A stretch of DNA of 64,000 nt, taken from Marinobacter sp. ANT_B65 (lineage in GTDB: Bacteria; Pseudomonadota; Gammaproteobacteria; Pseudomonadales; Oleiphilaceae). The stretch covers positions 1,988,022 to 2,052,021 of the forward strand of contig NZ_NXGV01000001.1 of assembly GCF_002407605.1 (NCBI RefSeq), read 5' to 3'. The position numbers and the translations under genes were made by a program. Positions 14,888 through 25,400 of the stretch are shown one piece after another (position 1 is the stretch's first letter; each line of letters starts with the position of its first letter). A model generated the notes under the pieces. That model saw only the letters and a list, made by a program, of their open reading frames with translations. It had not been told where the DNA came from and made no database searches.

Positions 14888-16876
14888 ATGGCTGTCTCCG
14901 TTAGTTATCCCGGTGTTTACGTTCAGGAATTACCCAGTGGCAGTCGCGCTATTGTTGGTGTGCCAACATCCGTTGCCGCTTTCGTTGGCTATACATCCAG
15001 GGGCCGCGACAATACCTCCACACGCATTTTCAATTTTGGCGATTTCGAACGCTTATTTGGTGGCATTACACAAGACAGCCTGGTGTCCCATCAGGTTAAA
15101 CATTTCTTTGATAACGGTGGTGGCCAGGCTGTTATCGTGCGGGTACCTAAATCTGATAGCCTGCCTGCTGCCATCGAACTGCTCGATGGCACTGCTGGTG
15201 GCGGTGCCGACGATATTGCCTTCACGCTAACCGCCAATAGTAATGGTTACTGGGGCAATTTTGTTGTTGCCTCGGTCGACTACAACGGCGTCAGCGACGA
15301 CGACTCGTTCAACCTCACCATTACTGATCTCGCATCAGGCACCTCGGAATCCTTTGCCAACCTGTCTGTCAGCCCCGGCTCGCCGAGATTTGTTCAGGTG
15401 GTAGTGAATGATCCCGCCAGCGGGTCGGACATTGTTACTGCAAACGTTCCCGCTACGAATGCCGGCGGGCGGCCAAGTCAGACCGGGATTATTGGCGGCG
15501 ACTTCTCGCTTACCAACGGCCAGATCACAACTATTTCCAATGCTGCAAATATTGATATCACTGTTTCCGCCAGCCGGCCGAGTGGTTTGATCAGCTCTGT
15601 GCCTGTGCGGCTGCTCGATATCAATGAAACGGTTCCGGGCAGTGTGGTCGGCGTTGCCCGCATGCTGGAGCGAAAAATCTCGAATGCACTCAATGCCAGG
15701 TTGCCTGGCGCTGGCGTTAAGGTGATGCCCACCGCCAGCGGATATGGGCTGCGCATTGTTGCCGATTTCGATCCGGCTCTGATTCCGGATGGCGTTGACA
15801 CCCTGCTCAGCTTCGCTGATGTTTCTGCCGGTGCACTTGCTGCGTTTCATCTCGACACACCCACCAGCAATGTCGCCTATTACTGGGTGGGCCAGGGTTC
15901 TGACGAAGCCGCGCAGCAAAATGCCCAGGCAGGCGATGACGGCACCCAGCTACCTCTGACGGCAAACCTCATTGGCAGCCGTGCCGGGTTTACCGGCATC
16001 TATGCGCTGGAACGTGCCGATATTTTCAACCTGCTGCTGATTCCGGATGCAACCCGTCCTCAGGTATCAGATCCGAACCAGCTCGATACCGGTTTAGACC
16101 CGAATGCGGTCTACACAGAAGCGCTTAATTACTGCGACGAACGGCGTGCGTTTTTGCTGGTGGATCCGCCACCACAGGTGGGTGACCTTGAGGCTGCAGT
16201 GGAATGGATTTCAGGTGGCCTGACTGTCTCCGGCGCCAACGCGGCAGCCAACTGGCCACGGGTGCGAGTGCCAGACCCATCCAACGATTTCAAACCCCGT
16301 GCTTTCGGCCCTGCTGGCGTGCTGGCTGGTCTGTATGCACGCACCGATGGTGCCCGCGGCTTATGGAAAGCACCTGCAGGAACCGAAGCGCGGCTTCGTA
16401 ATGTTGTCGAGCCAACCTACAAGCTTACAGATTCTGAAAATGGTGTGCTGAACCCGCTGGGGCTGAACTGCATCCGCTCGTTTCCGATTTACGGCAATGT
16501 CAGCTGGGGTTCGCGCACACTGGTTGGTGCCGATGTCATGGCCAGCGACTGGAAATACACTCCGGTCCGACGACTCGCCCTGTATATCGAAGAAAGCCTT
16601 TACCGGGGCATTCAATGGGCTGTATTCGAACCCAACGACGAACCTTTGTGGGCGCAGTTGCGCACTTCGGTCGGCGACTTTATGCACAACCTGTTTACCC
16701 AGGGCGCATTTCAGGGCAGCTCGGCCCGCAAGGCGTACTTTGTGCGCTGTGATAACACAACCAATACGCAGTTTTATATCGATCGCGGCATAGTCAATGT
16801 CGTGGTGGGTTTTGCACCCTTGAAACCGGCGGAGTTTGTGATCCTGTCGATCCAGCAAATCGTTGCTCAGCCCTGA
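14888..16876 (+). CDS. Contractile tail sheath protein (eCIS)
   Basis: This 662-residue protein starts at the ATG at 14888, preceded by AAGGAGGT; an in-frame ATG at 14861 adds nine residues but lacks a site. The N-terminus (VSYPGVYVQELPSGSRAIVG, then SVAAFVGYT.RG) and C-terminus (LW..LR.SV..FM..LF.QGAFQG, ending PAEFVILSIQQI) are the conserved inner-domain handshake regions of phage, pyocin, Afp/PVC and T6SS-like sheaths. Residues ~100-350 form a variable outer domain. The sheath surrounds the tube and contracts to drive it through a membrane. There is only one sheath gene here, whereas Afp and PVC encode three. Confidence 0.97.
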   Translation: MAVSVSYPGVYVQELPSGSRAIVGVPTSVAAFVGYTSRGRDNTSTRIFNFGDFERLFGGITQDSLVSHQVKHFFDNGGGQAVIVRVPKSDSLPAAIELLDGTAGGGADDIAFTLTANSNGYWGNFVVASVDYNGVSDDDSFNLTITDLASGTSESFANLSVSPGSPRFVQVVVNDPASGSDIVTANVPATNAGGRPSQTGIIGGDFSLTNGQITTISNAANIDITVSASRPSGLISSVPVRLLDINETVPGSVVGVARMLERKISNALNARLPGAGVKVMPTASGYGLRIVADFDPALIPDGVDTLLSFADVSAGALAAFHLDTPTSNVAYYWVGQGSDEAAQQNAQAGDDGTQLPLTANLIGSRAGFTGIYALERADIFNLLLIPDATRPQVSDPNQLDTGLDPNAVYTEALNYCDERRAFLLVDPPPQVGDLEAAVEWISGGLTVSGANAAANWPRVRVPDPSNDFKPRAFGPAGVLAGLYARTDGARGLWKAPAGTEARLRNVVEPTYKLTDSENGVLNPLGLNCIRSFPIYGNVSWGSRTLVGADVMASDWKYTPVRRLALYIEESLYRGIQWAVFEPNDEPLWAQLRTSVGDFMHNLFTQGAFQGSSARKAYFVRCDNTTNTQFYIDRGIVNVVVGFAPLKPAEFVILSIQQIVAQP

Positions 16877-16887
16877 GGAGAAACCCT

Positions 16888-17409
16888 ATGGCACAGTTCA
16901 CTGTCAATGGATCCCGCTTCGATCCCTATAAAAACTTCAAATTCCGCATCAAATGGGATGGCCGCTACGTTGCCGGCGTCAGCAAGGTCAGCGCCCTGAA
17001 ACGTACCACTGAGGTTGTAAAACACCGCGAAGGCGGCGATCCATCTACCAGCCGCAAGTCGCCGGGGCGCACCGAGTACGAAGCCATTACTCTCGAACGC
17101 GGTGTGACACACGATCCGGAGTTCGAAATCTGGGCCAACAAGGTCTGGAACTATGGCTCGGTTGGCGAAGAGGTTTCTCTGGCTGATTTTCGTAAACCTG
17201 TGATTCTTGAGGTTTATAACGAAGCTGGTCAGAAAGCCATCGCCTACAAGATCTTTCGTTGCTGGGTGTCGGAGTTCCAGGCACTTCCCGATCTGGATGC
17301 CAACGCCAACGCAGTGGCAATACAAATGCTGAAGCTGGAAAACGAGGGCTGGGAGCGCGACTATGACGTCACTGAACCAGAAGAGCCCAGCTTTGTCGAA
17401 CCGACATAG
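16888..17409 (+). CDS. Inner tube protein (T4 gp19/Afp1 type)
   Basis: This 173-residue protein begins 11 bases after the sheath stop, with GAGGAG as ribosome-binding site. It has the gp19-family pattern: YKNFKFRIKWDGRYVAGVSK near the start, then R.TEVV.HREGGDPS, TLERGV.HD.EFE.WANKVW and a beta-rich end with GWERDYD. Hexameric rings of this protein stack to form the tube that is pushed out on contraction. It is the only tube gene in the operon; many eCIS have two. The last 47 bases overlap the next gene. Confidence 0.96.
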   Translation: MAQFTVNGSRFDPYKNFKFRIKWDGRYVAGVSKVSALKRTTEVVKHREGGDPSTSRKSPGRTEYEAITLERGVTHDPEFEIWANKVWNYGSVGEEVSLADFRKPVILEVYNEAGQKAIAYKIFRCWVSEFQALPDLDANANAVAIQMLKLENEGWERDYDVTEPEEPSFVEPT

Positions 17410-18139
17410 GCTGAGCCAGAACTTCTCGGCTTCCGATGTATTGAGGCTCTGGGAAACAGCTAGCGCTGCGCCGGCTGTATCGCGGGCAACGGCCTTGCTG
17501 GCAGCTGCGAATGGCGAAGACGTAGCTTCAACGGGTGCGCACAGCCTTGGCGTTCGCGACCGTGGCCTGATGGAGTTGCGCCGCCAGCTGGTTGGCGAAA
17601 CCGTCGAGGCCCGCACCGCCTGCCCCCAATGCGGCGCGCAGATTGAAGCCTGCTTTCCCCTTGCTGATCTGCTGGCACAGACTGATGCGCCGGTGGCCAC
17701 TATGGCGGTTGACCTGCACGGTAAAAGGCTGCTTTTAAAGGCCCCGTCCACATCGGCTCTGGAACAGCTTACCTCTGGCTGTCACCACGAAACCGAACTG
17801 CGCGAAGCGGTTATCAGCCTCTGTGTGCAGTCATGTACAGACACCAACGGTGAACCTGCTGTGGTTCCGGCGGATGCCGACAGTGTTATCGCCGAAGCCC
17901 TGGAAAAACTCGACCCTCTGGCGGCAATTCACATTTCACTTGATTGCCCCGACTGCACCGCCGGTTTCGAAATGCCGTTTGATCCGGCCGAATTTGTCTG
18001 GTGTGAAATCTCACAAGCCGCCGAACGTCTTTTATGGGAAGTCGACCAGCTTGCCCGGCTATACCACTGGCCGGAAGCAGACATTCTCGCTCTGTCACCC
18101 AGGCGCCGGGCGGCCTATCTCGGGATGGTGCAGATATGA
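17363..18139 (+). CDS. Zinc-ribbon baseplate/assembly protein (T4 gp51-like eCIS family)
   Basis: This 258-residue protein has its ATG at 17363 inside the tube gene (47-base overlap), with GGGAG just upstream. Two CxxC knuckles are visible, CPQCGAQIEAC at about residues 90-100 and CPDC at about 195. Around the first is ELRRQLVGE.VEA..ACPQC, and the end carries W.E.DILALSPRRRAAYL. This Cys-pair layout is seen in small proteins that recur after the tube gene in many eCIS clusters and are labelled T4 baseplate gp51-like. It probably acts in tube or baseplate assembly, as a chaperone or hub factor. Family assignment is moderate. Confidence 0.7.
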   Translation: MTSLNQKSPALSNRHRLSQNFSASDVLRLWETASAAPAVSRATALLAAANGEDVASTGAHSLGVRDRGLMELRRQLVGETVEARTACPQCGAQIEACFPLADLLAQTDAPVATMAVDLHGKRLLLKAPSTSALEQLTSGCHHETELREAVISLCVQSCTDTNGEPAVVPADADSVIAEALEKLDPLAAIHISLDCPDCTAGFEMPFDPAEFVWCEISQAAERLLWEVDQLARLYHWPEADILALSPRRRAAYLGMVQI

Positions 18140-19005
18140 CCGATTTCGTTTCATCGATCGTTAAACGCCTGGCCGGCACTCAAACGGGGCTGCGACCAGT
18201 AGCCCGGTCCAGATTTGAGCCCATGACAGACAATGAGCCACTGCTGCATGAACAGGTGCTTGAGTTTGATGCCGGTAACACAACAGTCCCAGCCCCCCTG
18301 ACTGCAGCCAATAACCCTGGCGCAGTTAAACCTCAACAACCCGACAGCGACGTCACTCCCGGTAATACCGTGGCTACACCAGCGCAAGAGGTTGCTCCGT
18401 CGTCGAATGGCGCACCCGCCGTTTCTGCGGTTAGTGACAACCACGAACCACCTTCCGGTACACCCGTTGCTCGCATCCCTCCCAATGCGCCAGTTACAAC
18501 CACGCTGCAGCGGGAACCAGTATCACCCAGTGACGAACCCGGTAAATTGGCTGCCAGCGTTGCGGGCACAAAGGAAACCACCAGCAAGCGTGTGACAGGG
18601 CGGGAAAACCCGACCCGCATCGAAACTCCCGTTTCCGTGGGGCGCAGCACGAAAACCAGCCAGGCTACAGAAACCGGAATGAGCAGTGAGCCGTCAGACC
18701 CAAGGAGGCCGGCCGACGAGCCCTTGACGAGGCCGGCACGTGTTCAGGCTGCTGCCGAACACGTCAGTACACGGCGATCGGGATTTCGGGCACTGACAAC
18801 CCCGGCTCAGCCACTGCCTTCCGCACCCGCAGCACCCGAGGCCATTGCAGAACCAGCGCAGCCCGCCGTGCGGATCAACATCGAACGTCTTGAGGTGCGG
18901 GTTCAGCCTGCCAAAGGTGTGCCGGTTAAAAATAACCACACCGTGCGGCCGCCAGCGGCAACGGACCTTGATGCCTTTCTTGACAACCTGGAGGGGCGGC
19001 GATGA
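18136..19005 (+). CDS. Proline/threonine-rich, probably disordered eCIS protein
   Basis: This 289-residue protein starts at the ATGA overlap at 18136; the frame is open to 18034 but that part overlaps the previous gene. Short ordered segments flank a long low-complexity middle rich in Pro, Thr, Ser, Ala and Val: MTDFVSSIVKRLAGTQTG at the start, and INIERLEVRVQP plus TDLDAFLDNLEGRR at the end. Proteins with this short-motif/linker/short-motif form are common between the gp51-like and DUF4255 genes of eCIS clusters, but their function is unknown. The end motifs suggest a flexible tether between two structural partners. Confidence 0.6.
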   Translation: MTDFVSSIVKRLAGTQTGLRPVARSRFEPMTDNEPLLHEQVLEFDAGNTTVPAPLTAANNPGAVKPQQPDSDVTPGNTVATPAQEVAPSSNGAPAVSAVSDNHEPPSGTPVARIPPNAPVTTTLQREPVSPSDEPGKLAASVAGTKETTSKRVTGRENPTRIETPVSVGRSTKTSQATETGMSSEPSDPRRPADEPLTRPARVQAAAEHVSTRRSGFRALTTPAQPLPSAPAAPEAIAEPAQPAVRINIERLEVRVQPAKGVPVKNNHTVRPPAATDLDAFLDNLEGRR

Positions 19006-20294
19006 GTGATGGGTATGCCGTTGCTGCGGTGACAGCTGTCATCCGGCGCACGCTACTGGAAGCCTTTGCCGCCGCCAGCCTGTCTGACGTAGTAGGCACC
19101 ATCACTGTGACGGCAGAACCGCCCGATCGCGTAATCGCGCCCAATGCAGCTGACCCTACACAGGTGAACATTTTTCTGCGTCAGATCACCACCAACCCGG
19201 CATTTCGCAACCGGGATTTACCCAGCCGTAACAGCGCTGGCGATCTGGCATCAGGTCCACCGCTGGCCATTGATCTGCACTATTTCATCACGGCCTATGG
19301 CGCCGAGATGTTTTTCAGCGAGATTTTGCTTGGCCATATCGCTCAGGCGTTGCATGAAAACGCCGTGTTGCCCCGTGAATGGATAACCCGTGCCCTGTCA
19401 CCAGTACCAGCTGACCCTCTGATGCCGCCGGCCCTATCTGCTTCCGGTATCGATGCGCAGCCAGAGCTTATAAAGATATTGCCAGAGCCTGTAGACAGTG
19501 AAGAGATGTCGCGGCTGTGGTCAGCAATACAGGGCCAATACCGGCCAACCATCGCTTATCGTGCCTCGGTTCTGTTGATCGCCCCCCGCAAGGCTGGAGG
19601 CTCTGCCCCACCCGTACGCCATGCTCGCGGTGCCACGGTTGTCCAGATCGAGTTGCATCTGGAGAGCATCAGTGTGGCTGGCGATACCGAGGCACCGGTT
19701 TTGTCAGACAGCGTTATAACCCTGGCCGGTGGCGATTTCGTGCGCGGCGGTATGAGCGTTGAAATTGGCGAGGTCATCGCCGTACCTGCCGATGACAACA
19801 TTTCGAGCGGCCAGATAACACTGGACCTTGCTTCACTCGCGGGTACGCCGCCACGAGCCGGGATTCAGCCCCTGCGCGTGCGACGCACCCGTCTCACCGG
19901 CCCGGCGCCATCTGTGGATTTGACTGATGTGTCCAACGCGCTGGCGGTGACAATACGCCCACAGATAACCGCCAGCGTGGTCAGTATCAGCGCGACAGAC
20001 ATGGTCAACGGAGTACCGGTTGCCTCGGGTGACATCACCCTCACGCTTTCACCACCGGTAGCCCGCCGTCAGGTCTGCGAGCTGCTTCTGAACTCGCCCC
20101 TCGGCACACAACGCCTGACTGCGCCACCCGACAATGGCGCAGCAGAGGGGGTTGATACAGTCACCAGTATCAGTTTTGTATTTCGCCGTATGCCTCGCGG
20201 CTCATACCTGCTGCGGGCTGCGGTGGATGGCGCTGAAAGCCTGCTGACTGTAGACGGCAGCGGCGTCTACGATGGGCCGGGGGTAACTATCTGA
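19002..20294 (+). CDS. DUF4255/Pvc16-family tail terminator (Afp16-like cap)
   Basis: This 430-residue protein overlaps the previous gene by four bases. Residues 1-200 are the DUF4255 (Pvc16_N) domain: AVTAVIRRTL.EAF near the start, then PTQVNIFLRQITTNPAFRNR, LAIDLHYFITAYGAE and the LLGHIAQALHENAVL helix. Residues ~250-430 form beta-rich, immunoglobulin-like domains. Afp16-type proteins cap the tube end and set when sheath polymerisation stops, so loss of the cap deregulates length. The extra C-terminal domains make it roughly twice the usual length. Confidence 0.92.
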   Translation: MSDGYAVAAVTAVIRRTLLEAFAAASLSDVVGTITVTAEPPDRVIAPNAADPTQVNIFLRQITTNPAFRNRDLPSRNSAGDLASGPPLAIDLHYFITAYGAEMFFSEILLGHIAQALHENAVLPREWITRALSPVPADPLMPPALSASGIDAQPELIKILPEPVDSEEMSRLWSAIQGQYRPTIAYRASVLLIAPRKAGGSAPPVRHARGATVVQIELHLESISVAGDTEAPVLSDSVITLAGGDFVRGGMSVEIGEVIAVPADDNISSGQITLDLASLAGTPPRAGIQPLRVRRTRLTGPAPSVDLTDVSNALAVTIRPQITASVVSISATDMVNGVPVASGDITLTLSPPVARRQVCELLLNSPLGTQRLTAPPDNGAAEGVDTVTSISFVFRRMPRGSYLLRAAVDGAESLLTVDGSGVYDGPGVTI

Positions 20295-22198
20295 TGAGCA
20301 TTCAGTTTCTGCATCAGACCCGAACAGACGCTCTGAGTGCAGAATGCACCCGCATTGGCCAGATGCTGCATGCCGCCTGCGAGGCAACTGAACCACCAAT
20401 GCCGCGCACCCATGGCCCTGTTGCCGAGATAGCAGATCGCTTCGGGCTTACTCTCTTCGAGCGCGATATCCTCACCTTTGCTATAGCCGTGGAAATTAAC
20501 GCTGAAGTCGCAGCGCTGGCTTCAAGGGTCGCAGCAGCGCCCCGTGCGGGTTTTGCTACGTTTGGCGTTGCCATACAGGCTTTTGAAAACCCTGACTGGC
20601 AGGCCTTGTCGCCCCATCGCCCGCTGCGCCATCTGCGCCTGATAGAGTTAACCCTCCCCGAGAGGCTGCTGGTATCCGAAATCCGCGTGGACGAGCGCAT
20701 TCTGCACGCGCTCTTCTCGGATGACAGCTCTGCTGACGATGCTGCGCCTGACAGCATTGACCACCGGCTTTGCCCATACCTGATACAGCTACAGCAGAAG
20801 GTACCTCCGGGTGCAGGCCTGGCGGAGGTTGCGGAAAAAATCTCCCTCCATTTCAGCCAGAACAAACATCAGCAACTGGTGCTCAAGGGTCGCCATCGCA
20901 GCGATGTGCGCCGCACGGTGCAGGCTGCTGCGGGCAGTCGGGGTGTCTGGTTGCTGGATCCCGCACTCTTACCTGCGTCCGCTGTTGAAAGAGAGAGCTT
21001 CGCCCGCCTCTGGGAACGCGAGGCAAGGCTGTCAGGAGCCTATCTGCTGATTGAAACTGAGGGCAATGCCGACGCCGGATGCATAAACCGGTTATTACAG
21101 GGCCAGCCTGGGCCAATCGTGCTTGCCGGCCACGATCCCTATAAGCCGGATATAGGTGTGCTCAGCCTTGAAGTGCCTCAGCCATCGCGCCCTGAGCAAA
21201 CGCAGCTATGGCGCCGTGCACTGGGGCCACACGCGCGTCGCCTCAGCACCGATATCGATAGCCTGACGCAGAATTTTGATCTCGGAGAAAGTGATATAAG
21301 CGCGCTGGCCGATAAAGTGCTTCTGCGCGGCCTGGTAAATGGCAACGCATTATGGGAAGCCTGCCGTTCCAGTGCACGCCCGCGGCTTGGCTCTCTGGCA
21401 CAACGTGTTCCTGCCCTTGCCGGCTGGACCGACCTTATTTTGCCTGATGAGGCGCGCGCCACTCTTCATGTTCTCATTGCTCAGGTGCGCCGGCGCCACC
21501 GCGTCTACCAGGATTGGGGGTTCGCCGGTAAATCCAACCGGGGGCTAGGCACAACCGCCCTGTTCGCCGGGCCCAGCGGCACCGGGAAAACCATGGCAGC
21601 CGAAGTAATCGCCAGAGAACTGAACCTTGATCTCTACCGCATCGATTTGTCTGCTGTGGTCAGCAAGTACATCGGCGAAACGGAGAAGAATCTGCGTGTG
21701 CTGTTTGATGCCGCTGAAGGCACAGGCGCGATTCTGCTATTCGATGAAGCTGACGCGCTGTTTGGCAAACGCTCAGAGGTCAGCGACGCCCGCGACCGCT
21801 ATGCCAATATTGAAGTCAGCTACCTGCTGCAACGCATGGAGAGCTACGCTGGCATTGCCATTCTCACCACCAATATGCGCAGTGCAATTGATGATGCTTT
21901 TTTGCGTCGCATTCGCTTCGCAGTCAACTTCCCATTCCCCAACTGCGCCGCACGCCTGCAAATCTGGAAAAGCGTGTTCCCCGAGGAGGCGTTGCTGGGG
22001 TCTCTGGCCTGGGAAAAACTTGCACGGCTTGAGATGTCCGCGGGACATATTCGCAATATCGCCTTGAATGCGGCCTTTCTTGCGGCGGAGAACTCTATGC
22101 CCATTGCCATGGAGCACCTTCTGCAAAGCGCGATGATCGAGTGCGCGAATATTGAAAAACCGCTGACACCAACGGAAGTCGCGGGGTGGACGACATGA
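20294..22198 (+). CDS. AAA+ ATPase of the eCIS (Afp15-like)
   Basis: This 634-residue protein has N-terminal helical domains (about 1-370) and a C-terminal AAA+ module. The Walker A GPSGTGKT is at about residues 426-433, Walker B ILLFDEADALFG near 480-491, then sensor 1 (ILTTNM) and the arginine finger region (DAFLRRIRFAVNFP). All eCIS clusters carry an ATPase of this family; it is thought to help particle assembly or cargo loading rather than sheath recycling, unlike ClpV of T6SS. It starts one base inside the DUF4255 stop and ends in an ATGA overlap with the next small gene. Confidence 0.95.
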   Translation: MSIQFLHQTRTDALSAECTRIGQMLHAACEATEPPMPRTHGPVAEIADRFGLTLFERDILTFAIAVEINAEVAALASRVAAAPRAGFATFGVAIQAFENPDWQALSPHRPLRHLRLIELTLPERLLVSEIRVDERILHALFSDDSSADDAAPDSIDHRLCPYLIQLQQKVPPGAGLAEVAEKISLHFSQNKHQQLVLKGRHRSDVRRTVQAAAGSRGVWLLDPALLPASAVERESFARLWEREARLSGAYLLIETEGNADAGCINRLLQGQPGPIVLAGHDPYKPDIGVLSLEVPQPSRPEQTQLWRRALGPHARRLSTDIDSLTQNFDLGESDISALADKVLLRGLVNGNALWEACRSSARPRLGSLAQRVPALAGWTDLILPDEARATLHVLIAQVRRRHRVYQDWGFAGKSNRGLGTTALFAGPSGTGKTMAAEVIARELNLDLYRIDLSAVVSKYIGETEKNLRVLFDAAEGTGAILLFDEADALFGKRSEVSDARDRYANIEVSYLLQRMESYAGIAILTTNMRSAIDDAFLRRIRFAVNFPFPNCAARLQIWKSVFPEEALLGSLAWEKLARLEMSAGHIRNIALNAAFLAAENSMPIAMEHLLQSAMIECANIEKPLTPTEVAGWTT

Positions 22199-22443
22199 GC
22201 ACAAAACCTGAGATCAGTATCGAGATAGGTACACTTGCCTTTGAAGGGCTTGGCCGCTCCTTCAGTCAGCGCGCTGCGGCCAGTTTTGAGCAGGCTTTTG
22301 CACGCGAACTGCGTGATTGCCCGGCCGATACAAGATGGAATGATCAGCCTGGCCCCATCACAATGCCAGCCCCCGGACGGCAAACCCCCGAGGTGTTTGG
22401 GCGACGCCTGGCATCGCAGGTGGCAAGGGCACTTCAGCAATGA
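22195..22443 (+). CDS. Small unknown eCIS protein
   Basis: This 82-residue protein starts from the ATGA at 22195; another ATG at 22186 is less likely. It has an amphipathic start (EISIEIGTLAFEGLG), a Gln/Arg/Ala-rich helix (RAAASFEQAFARELRD), a Pro-rich turn and an end helix (VFGRRLASQVARALQQ). No family recognised. It lies between the ATPase and the giant protein, overlapping both by four bases. A loading chaperone or adaptor for the giant protein is a reasonable guess from position, not from sequence. Confidence 0.6.
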   Translation: MSTKPEISIEIGTLAFEGLGRSFSQRAAASFEQAFARELRDCPADTRWNDQPGPITMPAPGRQTPEVFGRRLASQVARALQQ

Positions 22444-25400
22444 ACAGGTGCGCAGAGCCATCACCAGCGCAAACGGCGGACCAAAAACCCACCGTGACAG
22501 CGCACACTTGTCCGCCTGGTCTCACACTACGGGCGCCAGGGCTGTCACCCCGGGAAACAGCAGCTACATCTGCACTGATTAGCGACATGGCCCGACACCT
22601 CGGGCTTCAGCTCAACAACCTGACCATCGCCATCGACGAATCCGCCGGGCGTTCATTACGGGTGCATGGTGCACATGGACGAACGCAGCTCAACCTGATC
22701 GAACTGGATCCATTGCATTTTAAACCAGAGCGTTTTGACGACCGGGCTTTACTCGCTCACGAACTGACCCACGCCGCGCAGACACACAACCAGGCACCGG
22801 TTGCACCGTCGTTGCGCCTGGCAGAAGAAGAAGCTCGCGAAAACGCCGATGCCGCCCGCCTTGGCCGCACACTCAACGTACCCTTGCATCGCCTGCAAGG
22901 CGTAGCCTTTGAAGTACCGCAAACTACGCCTGCAACAACCGCAGTGACATCCCTGGCTACTCTGGTTGCACGTAACTACCGGCGCGAGCGCGAACGTATA
23001 CGCGTGCTGCTTGACGGTATCATCGTTACCAACGGTGAGGTCGAACAGGTTTTGCGCATTCTTGAACCTATGGCCTTTGAAACCGCGAGTGCTCTGATCG
23101 AATCGCTGGACTCACAGGATCGCCTGAGGCTGGTCGACGAAATCAACACACCACACTATGCGCGGTTTCGCTCTCAAATCATCGCCACTATCGCAGCACT
23201 GAGTGAGAATGAACTCGGGCAACAGGACAAGTCACTACTGGAGTCTGTGCGCTTCGATGCACTCACCACAACAGAATTATTGGCACTGCAACGGGCGTTC
23301 ACCTACTTGCCCGCAGATGCAAGGACTGCGTTATCGGAAGGTGATCGTGCAGCAGAATTCCATAGCCTACGCAACTCACCACCCGGGAGCTATGATCGCG
23401 AAGAAGCGGAACAGCCTCTGGCACTGCAAGAAGAACAGCGTGCGGTTTCGGTAACTCTGGCCAATGCGAATGTGCGTTCGCAGGTTTACCGTCTTAGCCA
23501 GCGGCTGCAGGCCCTGTTGCTTGATGCCGATGCCGATAAGGCCCGCAGCGCATTGCGGCTGATCGCCGGCCTGGACATCCTGGCCACGCCGCCACCGCAG
23601 CCACAGGAACAGGAACAGGAACAACCCGCCGCCCCACCCGATGGCCTGACCATGGCGGCCTTGCGCATCATTGCATCTGATCTTGATGAACAAGGCGCGA
23701 TTGACCGCCTGATCGACGAATTACCTGAGCCAGACCGGAATCATGGGCCACTGCGCGATGCATTCCGGCAGCTGATGTCCGCGCGCGCACCTTGGCGCAA
23801 CCTGCAGTTGGTAGAAGAATTGCTGGACCCGGGCTGGTGGTTTTTCGGCCGGGTAGATCGCGAAGAAGCCATGCTGGCCTACGACATAGTAATGACAATG
23901 CCGCTGGTTGATCGCGAGCGATTCATTCAACTTGAGCGCGGTGGGCTGTTGCGGAGGATGCTCAATGCACTGCCTGATGAGTTCGTGCAGAGCCCGGATT
24001 TTGCACTTCCCGAAGTGGCCCGTACTGCAGACGGCCAGGTCGTCGAAGCCAGTCACTTATACGCACCCGGAGGCCTGCGCGACAGCGAGTCGGAATTGGT
24101 GGGAAGGACCCTCGAGCTGTTTCGCGATCCCGCAGGCGATGCTGATACCGGGTCTCGCCTGGCTCACCTGCTGGAGATCGCCAGATTACAGGAACCTGAT
24201 GCAGGTGACGCCCTGTCACCACGGCATGATGCGGTGTTATCCAGCGTGGTCCGTCGGCTTGATGCTGAAGGCTTGCTGGAGCCATTTCTGTCGCGATTGT
24301 CACCCGATCAACTTGCCTCCCGTGATACTGCACCTTACCTTGCCATGGTGTTTGAGGCACGGGATCCCGTGTTTGCTCGGGCGTATATCCTGCAGTTACT
24401 AAACCACCGTAAGTTTTTGCTGTTCAGCCTCGACAGCGTTGAACCACGCGAAGCGTTTCTGGCATTTCATCTGATGCTCGCACTTCCTGCAGCTGACCGC
24501 GAAGCAATCGAAACTGCCGATGGCGGCAAGCCTTGGGGCCGGATGCTTGAAAATCTGAGCAACCGCACGCTGGCCGAAGCCGGGTTTGGCTTTTTCCGCG
24601 CTGAACTCCACCGTGATGGCACTAACGCCGTACGTTCGCGGCTTGATGACGACCAGCTCTGGAATGGCGACCACAACGATCAACTGATCAGCATTATCGA
24701 ACTCGCCCGTGCCACTGGTGAGTTTGACTACGTATTCGAAACCTCGCGCCTGCGTAAGGAAGCCGGCCTCTCGGTACCGGCGACTGTGTCAGCCCGTTAC
24801 CAACTGTATGACCCCGGCGCCGGGCGCACCACGCCCACACCGGTCACCGCTGATATCGAGGTTCCTGGCGGGAGCATCCTCCGTCTCTTGTTTGGCTCAC
24901 GCTGGAGTGAACGTGACGTGCGTTACGTTTATGGCGAACCGGTAGACGTTCTGGGCTCTGAGTATCGAGACGCGTCGGTCAGTTCCATGCGCGCCACTAT
25001 CGACCTGGAACAACTTCAGGCGCTGCGACCGGGCCACCGTCTTGGATCCATAGCCGAGGTTGCACACAGTGGTGAAGCACGCGAACCCGTCAAAGCGAAT
25101 AACCGCGACGCTCTGATGCAAACATCAAACGTTGTCGACATTATGCTGCAGCTGGAGCAAGGCCGCGGTGTGATTCAGGCCAGCCAGATTCGCCTCGACA
25201 ACACGCACTACATCTCCAGCGGTTTTATGTTGCGCACCGGAGCCATAACCCTGAGCGGATTAAACCTGCAGATCGGTTTCGAGCGTGGCGACCTGATCAA
25301 GCTGACATCGGTGGCTGCCGAGCTTGGTCGTCTCGAAGTGGAGACGCCAGTCTACAGCACTGACGACTCCGCAATCGCTGCACGCCGCGCCAGCCTGACA

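Noticed and set aside
16867..17751. 294-codon minus-strand open frame
   Set aside because: It lies opposite the tube and zinc-ribbon genes, both of which have clear families and ribosome-binding sites. No domain was seen in the antisense product.
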